Shown here: piece by piece, positions 1-4,416 of the stretch
How the letters are laid out: each line of letters begins with the position of its first letter
Numbering within the stretch: position 1 is the first letter of the stretch
Assembly (NCBI GenBank): GCA_030430975.1
Contig: JAUIKB010000208.1
Span: 1-8,345 of the forward strand
Direction of reading: 5' to 3'
DNA: 8,345 bases
DNA from: Polyangia bacterium
GTDB lineage: Bacteria > Myxococcota_A > Polyangia > Polyangiales > Polyangiaceae
Made by a program: the position numbers and the translations under genes
Notes under the pieces: generated by a model
What the model was told of the DNA's origin: nothing
Databases searched by the model: none
What the model saw: only the letters and a program-made list of their open reading frames with translations

Positions 1-719
1 TCGAGCGGCAGCTCGCCGAGCTCATCGAGAAACAGCGTGCCGCCGTGGGCGCGCTGAAACGCGCCGGCGCGATCCGCCACGGCGCCTGAAAACGCGCCTC
101 GCCGATGGCCGAACAGCTCGCTCTCGGAAAGTTCACGCGGCACCGACGCGCAATCGAACACCACGTATGGCTGGTCGCTGCGGGCCGACGCCGCGTGTAC
201 GGAGCGCGCCACCAGCTCCTTTCCCGTGCCGCTTTCGCCCTCGACCAACACGGTGACGTCGGTCGGCGACACGCGCTCGAGCACGGCGAACAGCTCGCGC
301 ATCCGCAGCGATTGTCCGCTCAGATCGCCAAACTCGCGCGCCTGGCTGGGCCCAACCTCTCGTACGTGCCAGCGCGGATGCACACCGATCAGCGTGTCGC
401 CCAACCTCACCACGGATCCGAGCGGCAGCTCCGCTTCGTGCACCTTGTGCTGCCCAACCAGCGTGCCGTTGCGACTCTTGAGATCGCGCACGCGCACCCG
501 ACCATCGGCGAGCGCGAACTCAGCGTGTCGCCGCGAGACGGTGCGGTCGCGCAGGTTCAGCTGGCACGACGGATCCGTCCCCACAACGACCGCAGCGTCG
601 ATGGGAAGCTCACGTCCCTCGTCATCGCCGCTCAACACGACCAGCTTCGCCTGCACCGTGCCGTGCGGACCGCCCAACGTCCAGTCGGCCGTCACGGTGC
701 TTTCGAGTCGGTTCGCCAT
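1..719 (-). CDS. FHA-domain sigma-54-dependent transcriptional activator (3' part outside window)
   Basis: The visible N-terminal 239 residues read on the minus strand from ATG at 719. Residues ~25-115 form an FHA (phosphothreonine-binding) domain: VGTDPSCQL at 46-54, SRRH at 62-65, SRNGT at 82-86. From ~130 a sigma-54 interaction AAA+ ATPase domain follows: Walker A GESGTGKE (161-168), the sigma-54-contacting loop GAFSGA (208-213, Ser where GAFTGA is usual) and Walker B LFLDE (229-233). The remainder of the ATPase domain and any Fis-type DNA-binding domain lie beyond the left edge. In the family such proteins are cytoplasmic bacterial enhancer-binding proteins that remodel RNA polymerase-sigma54; the FHA domain couples them to Ser/Thr kinase signalling. 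It diverges from a Ser/Thr kinase gene at 813, a plausible but unproven upstream partner. Start choice: AGGAG lies 7 nt before the ATG, inside a possible small hairpin. The domain call is firm; the regulon is unknown. Confidence 0.93.
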   Translation of the reverse strand, partial: MANRLESTVTADWTLGGPHGTVQAKLVVLSGDDEGRELPIDAAVVVGTDPSCQLNLRDRTVSRRHAEFALADGRVRVRDLKSRNGTLVGQHKVHEAELPLGSVVRLGDTLIGVHPRWHVREVGPSQAREFGDLSGQSLRMRELFAVLERVSPTDVTVLVEGESGTGKELVARSVHAASARSDQPYVVFDCASVPRELSESELFGHRRGAFSGAVADRAGAFQRAHGGTLFLDELGELPL

Positions 720-726
720 GAGGAAA

Positions 727-739
727 CTCCTAGCAGGAG
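727..739 (-). promoter_or_regulatory. Ribosome binding site of the FHA/sigma-54 regulator inside a small inverted repeat
   Basis: On the minus strand the motif AGGAG (731 to 727) precedes the ATG at 719 with a 7-nt gap, which is good spacing and fixes the start. It is the 3' arm of a 5-bp inverted repeat, CTCCT-GCT-AGGAG, so in the mRNA the Shine-Dalgarno could be paired with the sequence just upstream. A TCCT immediately downstream offers a second, weaker partner. The RBS call is solid; a regulatory role for the hairpin is inference. Confidence 0.6.
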
Positions 740-776
740 CGCGCCTCCGACACACAGTGAAACGCGCCGCCGAAGT

Positions 777-805
777 TTGACCTGCGAGGGAGCTGGTGGT
801 AGCTC
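777..805 (+). promoter_or_regulatory. Weak candidate promoter for the Ser/Thr kinase
   Basis: TTGACC (777-782) matches five of six bases of the sigma-70 -35 consensus. Seventeen bases later TAGCTC (800-805) is only a poor -10. If used, transcription would begin at about 812-813, on the A of the kinase ATG, which would make a leaderless mRNA. The lack of a Shine-Dalgarno at normal distance before that ATG fits this. The -10 element is weak, so this is a suggestion only. Confidence 0.22.
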
Positions 806-812
806 GACCTCG

Positions 813-2528
813 ATGCAGGGGATGTTCTCGGGCGAAGTCTTCGCTGGTGACTTCCAGATCATCCGGCCGCTCGGCACGGGTGGAATGGGGTCGGTGTACT
901 TGGCGCTGCAGCTGAGCACCGGACGCAAGCGCGCGCTGAAGGTGCTGCAACCGCATTGGATCGCCGACCCGCGGATGCGCGCTCGCTTTGCGCTCGAAGC
1001 CCGTGCCGCATCCGGCCTGCAAACCGACCACGTGGTGGAGGTCGTGGCCGCCGGCATCGACGAACCGACCGGTATGCCATGGCTCGCGATGGAGTACCTC
1101 GACGGGGAAACGCTCGCGGCGCGCGTTCGCAACTCGACACGACTTCGCCCAACGGAGGTTGGCGAGGTGCTTCGGCAGCTCAGCCACGGGCTGGCGACGG
1201 CGCACCGCGCGGGCCTGGTGCATCGCGACATCAAGCCTGCGAACATCTTCATCGCCGACCCACGACGCGAGGGCGTGCCTTTCACGGTGAAGCTGCTCGA
1301 CTTTGGGATTGTTCAGTTGGCCGCCCATACCGGTCACGCCGCGGTCGATCGGGGCCCGATCGGGTCACCGGGTTGGATGGCGCCCGAGCAGTTTGAAGGA
1401 CGTGCCGCCACACCGGCTTCGGACATCTTCTCGCTCGGCCTGACCGCCTACTTCGCGCTGGTCGGAACGCCGTACTGGAATAACCGTGACGATATCCACG
1501 CGCTGCATAGCGAGGTCATGGCGCCCCACCGCGCGTCCGCCGCCGAGCGAGCGAGCCACTCGGGGGTTCAGCTGCCGGCAGGTTTCGACGCCTGGTTCGC
1601 CCGCTGCACGGCGCTCGCGCCGGAGCAGCGCTTCAACGACGTCGGCTCAGCCATCGAGGCGCTCGCTCCGATCCTGACCGAAGCGCCCTCCGAACTCGGC
1701 GCGGTCGCGCCGGTCGCGGCCGGTCCGGCGACCGCGTCGGTCCGCGCGCCGATAGGCGGCGAGATGACCCTGCCGACCCAGCCCCGCACGCTCACCGCGC
1801 AGCACTCGCCGGCCACCGCTTCGTACGGGACGTTCTCGCCGATCGCGCATCCGACCTCGCCGCCTCAGCCGACCGCTGCGACGCCCCGCAACGGTCCTCC
1901 TTGGCTGCTGCTCGGTGCCGGTGCGGCCTTGGTCCTCGGCCTCGTCGGGGTCGCGGGAGCTGCCGCGGTCGGAATCAGCAGCGGCTGGCTCGCCGACGGC
2001 GACGGCGCCGCCGCGCCAATCACAACCAACGCGCCGAGCGAACCGCTCACGCCGTCTGCAGACACTCCCGCCACCACCGACAACAACGCGGCCAACAGCG
2101 ATGACTCGAGCGCGGATGGCGCCGAGCCGCCTAAGTCGGCCAAGCCGAGCGCTCCGCCGGTCGGCGCCAAGACGACGAAGCCGCCGCCGGCGGCCAGCGC
2201 GAAGGCACCTCCTAGCTCCAAGCCGGAAGGTCCGACCCCGACCGCGGCGGCGGGCTACCGCGCGCTGATGACTCAGTGCTGGAAGGACAACGAAGGCGCT
2301 ACCTCAAAGACCGCGACATCCGTTTCCGCCACGGTCGGCATCGACGGGCGCGGACTCGTCCGAAGCGTCCTCATCACCGGGGCCACGGCGTACCCGCATA
2401 CTCGGCGCTGTATCACGACGCGGAGCACCGGGTACAGCGGCTTCCGGCCCCCGACGTTTACCTCGGCGGTGATCACGGCTCAGCTCCCGGCCGCGACGCC
2501 GAAAGCCAAGCCCGCTTCAAGCCGCTAG
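813..2528 (+). CDS. Transmembrane Hanks-type Ser/Thr protein kinase with extracytoplasmic TonB-C-like tail
   Basis: A 571-aa protein. Kinase domain ~14-285: Gly loop LGTGGMGSVY (20-29), ATP-binding Lys43 (ALKVL), probable alpha-C Glu62, catalytic loop HRDIKPAN (137-144, Asp139, Asn144), DFG at 163-165, APE at 190-192, and SDIFSLG (203-209). All catalytic residues are present, so it should be active. A Pro/Ala/Thr-rich juxtamembrane stretch is followed by a single membrane helix at ~364-388, then a low-complexity Ala/Pro/Ser/Lys linker to ~480. The last ~90 residues (482-571) form a small domain with two Cys and a GIDGRGLVRSVLITGA pattern, resembling TonB-C/AgmX-type tails of myxobacterial proteins; that assignment is tentative. 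Likely topology: kinase in the cytoplasm, tail in the periplasm. Start: the same frame is open far upstream but there runs antisense to the FHA regulator; the kinase fold begins just after Met813 (Met822 is an alternative), and neither has a good Shine-Dalgarno. It diverges from the FHA regulator and converges on the OmpA-like gene with 2 bp between stops. Confidence 0.93.
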   Translation: MQGMFSGEVFAGDFQIIRPLGTGGMGSVYLALQLSTGRKRALKVLQPHWIADPRMRARFALEARAASGLQTDHVVEVVAAGIDEPTGMPWLAMEYLDGETLAARVRNSTRLRPTEVGEVLRQLSHGLATAHRAGLVHRDIKPANIFIADPRREGVPFTVKLLDFGIVQLAAHTGHAAVDRGPIGSPGWMAPEQFEGRAATPASDIFSLGLTAYFALVGTPYWNNRDDIHALHSEVMAPHRASAAERASHSGVQLPAGFDAWFARCTALAPEQRFNDVGSAIEALAPILTEAPSELGAVAPVAAGPATASVRAPIGGEMTLPTQPRTLTAQHSPATASYGTFSPIAHPTSPPQPTAATPRNGPPWLLLGAGAALVLGLVGVAGAAAVGISSGWLADGDGAAAPITTNAPSEPLTPSADTPATTDNNAANSDDSSADGAEPPKSAKPSAPPVGAKTTKPPPAASAKAPPSSKPEGPTPTAAAGYRALMTQCWKDNEGATSKTATSVSATVGIDGRGLVRSVLITGATAYPHTRRCITTRSTGYSGFRPPTFTSAVITAQLPAATPKAKPASSR

Positions 2529-2530
2529 CG

Positions 2531-3571
2531 TCAGGCTCGGCAGCCGCGCACCCCACCCAGTTTCTTGATCACGCTCTTGACCTGGGCGCGCACCACCGGG
2601 CAGCTGTACAGCGACTTCGGGTTTTTGCTCTGTCGCACGATGTACGCCCGCACGGAGGGCGTTCGCTTGTCGTAGCAGTCGAGATTCGCCAGGTCGTTGA
2701 CGGCCATCAGCATCGATCGCTGCGCGTTGGCAAACGCCTTGTCGAAGCGCTTCTGAATCGGCTGCTTCGTCGGCACGCGGTGGAAGGTGGCCAGACGCTT
2801 GTCCATCCAGCTCTTGAGGTTGCGCTCGAAGCTACGATAGCCGGTGATGCCGACCTTCTGAATCGGCTGCGCCATGAACGTCGCTAGCCCGTCGTCCGGC
2901 AGGTAGTCGTGGTCCTGCTTGGCATCGAGCAGCTTCTTGGTCAGGCACTGCGTTGTGGGATTCGAGGTCGTCTTCTTCAGACGAACGATCGCGTCGCGAA
3001 CGGTCAGCTTCTTGGCTTTCGGCCGAGGCTTCGGCTTCTTGGGCGGCGCTTTTCGGTCGATCCACAGCTCGACCCGGCGGTTCTTGGCGCGGCCCGCTTT
3101 CGTGCTGTTGGTGGCGACCGGGCAGTCGGTGCTGCGCCCTTCGACGTGGAAGTGAAGCTTCGAATAGTCGATGCCCCGGTCGGCCAGGCGCGAGGTGAGT
3201 TCGGCGTTCACGACCGCAGCGCGATTGCGAGCCGTCTTGGCAAAGTCACTCTTGCCGTACTTTGCGGCGTGCCCGACGATGCGCACGCGCCGGACCGTGC
3301 CTTTCTTCGCGGCGCGCGCGATGGACGACGCGAGCGCGTCGAGCTGACCTTTGTGGGACGCGCGGATTTCATATTTATAGGGTGGGAAATCTTCAAGGGT
3401 TTTCGAGGGGTGTTTCGGACATGCACCGGTGGCGAGCTCGGACGGTGCGTCAGCGCCAAGAAGCGGCGCCAGCTGCTCCGAGGTCGGTGCTTCAGCCGTG
3501 GCTGTGCCTTCGATGGCGACGAGCGCGGTCAGCGCGCAACCCGTGATCAATGTCGTTCGTAGTCGTGTCAT
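2531..3571 (-). CDS. Secreted OmpA-like-domain protein with unrecognised Cys-containing C-terminal domain
   Basis: A 346-aa protein on the minus strand. Residues 1-26 look like a Sec signal peptide (MTRLRTTLITGC... TATA), with cleavage near 26. Residues ~65-172 match the OmpA C-terminal-like fold: LDALASSIARAA (77-88), VRIVGHAAKYG (96-106), NRAAVV (116-121), and the terminal GRAKNRRVELWI (160-171), the most diagnostic part. The Asp that normally contacts diaminopimelate in the GHTD motif is replaced by Ala (about residue 103), while the conserved Arg (117) is kept, so peptidoglycan binding may be altered. A Lys/Pro-rich hinge (174-188) leads to a basic domain (189-346) with four scattered Cys that I do not recognise. 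Expected location: periplasm or outer-membrane inner face. Start: the frame stays open to 3793, but the signal peptide begins at Met 3571; only a weak GGAT lies 5 nt upstream. It ends 2 bp from the kinase stop, leaving no room for a private terminator. Confidence 0.8.
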   Translation of the reverse strand: MTRLRTTLITGCALTALVAIEGTATAEAPTSEQLAPLLGADAPSELATGACPKHPSKTLEDFPPYKYEIRASHKGQLDALASSIARAAKKGTVRRVRIVGHAAKYGKSDFAKTARNRAAVVNAELTSRLADRGIDYSKLHFHVEGRSTDCPVATNSTKAGRAKNRRVELWIDRKAPPKKPKPRPKAKKLTVRDAIVRLKKTTSNPTTQCLTKKLLDAKQDHDYLPDDGLATFMAQPIQKVGITGYRSFERNLKSWMDKRLATFHRVPTKQPIQKRFDKAFANAQRSMLMAVNDLANLDCYDKRTPSVRAYIVRQSKNPKSLYSCPVVRAQVKSVIKKLGGVRGCRA

Positions 3572-3702
3572 AGCTGTATCCAGTGGCGCACGATGCAACC
3601 TCATGTGGTCGCGGTCGGACTCACTTCGCTCCTTCGCCGGCTGCACTGCACAGGCTGGGCCAAGCGTCAGTCGGTACGATCTGCGCGCCGGATCAGCGCC
3701 CG

Positions 3703-3720
3703 CGTCACGTCCAGGTGACG
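3703..3720. repeat. 6-bp inverted repeat (possible operator)
   Basis: CGTCAC and GTGACG are perfect inverted copies separated by 6 bases. The geometry, half-sites about one helical turn apart, is compatible with a dimeric regulator, but in ~500 bp of GC-rich DNA a dyad of this size can also arise by chance. I do not match it to a known regulator. Confidence 0.35.
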
Positions 3721-3740
3721 TTGCGCCGCTGCATACGGCA

Positions 3741-3785
3741 CCTCCGGTCGCCAGAACGGCACCGCCGTTCCTGACCGCACGGAGG
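3741..3785. repeat. Extended 45-nt imperfect stem-loop
   Basis: The core is a perfect 7-bp stem with a 3-nt loop: GAACGGC (3754-3760), ACC, GCCGTTC (3764-3770). Outside it, after a 4/2 internal loop, GGTC (3746-3749) pairs with GACC (3773-3776). Beyond a 4-nt bulge, CCTCC (3741-3745) pairs with GGAGG (3781-3785). In all 16 base pairs can form. No T-run follows on either strand, so it is not an ordinary intrinsic terminator. It lies 170-214 bp upstream of the OmpA-like start; a leader-RNA structure or protein-binding site are both possible. Confidence 0.55.
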
Positions 3786-3845
3786 ACCGACACCGAACGG
3801 TCAAGCTAGAGCGGTTTCACATGATGCCGTCAGGCCGGGCGACCG

Positions 3846-3863
3846 TCCTGTTCCCGCACAGGA
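3846..3863. repeat. 6-bp inverted repeat
   Basis: TCCTGT and ACAGGA are perfect inverted copies around a 6-nt spacer, about 100 bp upstream of the candidate promoter of the small lipoprotein. Its size alone is not beyond chance; it is noted because it is the third dyad in the same intergenic region. Confidence 0.3.
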
Positions 3864-3945
3864 AGCGGCGTATCGAGGTGCAGGAACGAGCAGAAAGACG
3901 GTGGGCGCGAGGCGTGCGGGCAGCGATTGGCTGGACCCCTGGCTT

Positions 3946-3974
3946 TTCTCACGGCGAATAACTCAGTGTACTAT
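3946..3974 (+). promoter_or_regulatory. Candidate sigma-70-type promoter for the small lipoprotein
   Basis: TTCTCA (3946-3951) and TACTAT (3969-3974) each match four of six consensus bases and are spaced by 17 bp, in one of the few less GC-rich patches of the region. This predicts a leader of about 75 nt before the ATG at 4059. Confidence 0.35.
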
Positions 3975-4047
3975 TCGGGTTCTGGATTGGGTCGGTGGGG
4001 GCGTGATAGCGACCTGCGCCGGGCCGACGTGTCGCCGGCCAGCAACC

Positions 4048-4051
4048 GGAG
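4048..4051 (+). promoter_or_regulatory. Ribosome binding site of the small lipoprotein
   Basis: GGAG lies 7 nt upstream of ATG 4059. It favours that start over the in-frame GTG at 4029, which has no comparable site, although the GTG start would give a better signal-peptide n-region. Confidence 0.5.
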
Positions 4052-4058
4052 AACCGCC

Positions 4059-4337
4059 ATGCCCAACTATCTCAATGCAACTGCACTCCTCGTGGGAGCC
4101 TTGGCGTGCGGGTGCACTGCACCCGCCGACTCGCTTCGTCCCCGCGCCGCGCACGACCTTCAGTGCCCTGCAGACCAGCTCGTGTTCACTCCCATCGGAG
4201 GAGACTGCGGCAAGAAGGCTGGCAACACCTACGACTGCACCCTCGGAGTCCGTGGCTGCGATCAGCAAGCCACGTACATTCACGTGAAGGGCTCAGACGC
4301 TTGGGTGATGGACACCGCGCGGACGCCGAACAAATAG
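4059..4337 (+). CDS. Small Cys-motif putative lipoprotein
   Basis: A 92-aa protein with a short hydrophobic N-terminus ending ALLVGALACGC (9-19); Cys17 or Cys19 would be the lipidated residue, making this a probable lipoprotein with an imperfect lipobox. The mature part has the pattern DLQCP (33-37), a second Cys pair at 50 and 60, then RGCDQQATY (65-73). The CP...GC..(x)ATY arrangement is one I associate with many small secreted myxobacterial proteins of unknown function; that is recollection, not a search result. Start: GGAG at 4048-4051 stands 7 nt before ATG 4059. This start gives a signal peptide without any Lys/Arg; an in-frame GTG at 4029 would add an Asn-Arg-Arg segment and a more normal n-region, so the start is not settled. 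Monocistronic on the plus strand, converging on the propeller protein gene. Confidence 0.68.
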   Translation: MPNYLNATALLVGALACGCTAPADSLRPRAAHDLQCPADQLVFTPIGGDCGKKAGNTYDCTLGVRGCDQQATYIHVKGSDAWVMDTARTPNK

Positions 4338-4393
4338 TCGGATGCGACGCGCACAGCCCGACTGCTCGGTTCGATCGGCACGCCGCGGAGGGT

Positions 4394-4412
4394 GACCGGG
4401 GCGAGGCCCGTC
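4394..4412. terminator. Weak stem-loop between convergent genes
   Basis: In the 79 bp between two convergent stop codons, GGGC-GAG-GCCC (4399-4409) can form a 4-bp hairpin, extended past a small bulge by GAC/GTC (4394-4396 with 4410-4412). There is no T-tract on either side, so intrinsic termination is doubtful. Confidence 0.18.
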
Positions 4413-4416
4413 GAAC

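Larger units (their letters stand above)
3572..4058. other. Divergent intergenic region with several inverted repeats
   Basis: About 490 bp between the divergently transcribed OmpA-like gene and the small lipoprotein. Open frames here are artefacts of high GC; none has a recognisable product. It holds three dyad symmetries (3703-3720, 3741-3785, 3846-3863) and one candidate promoter (3946-3974), described separately. The first two lie 130-215 bp upstream of the OmpA-like start and could be in its mRNA leader or act as operators. Confidence 0.6.

Noticed and set aside
105..812. Open frame continuous with the kinase, which would add 236 residues to its N-terminus
   Set aside because: It is antisense to the well-supported FHA/sigma-54 regulator, has no known domain, and the kinase fold begins right after 813.
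2909..3562. 217-aa plus-strand open frame
   Set aside because: Runs antisense to the OmpA-like gene, whose signal peptide and conserved motifs are on the minus strand.
3587..3601. Possible sigma-54 promoter (TGG...TGCAA)
   Set aside because: The GG and GC elements are two bases too close for a -24/-12 promoter.
3572..3793. In-frame N-terminal extension of the OmpA-like protein
   Set aside because: A clear signal peptide starts at 3571; the extension has no recognisable content and no ribosome binding site at its ATGs (3793, 3604).
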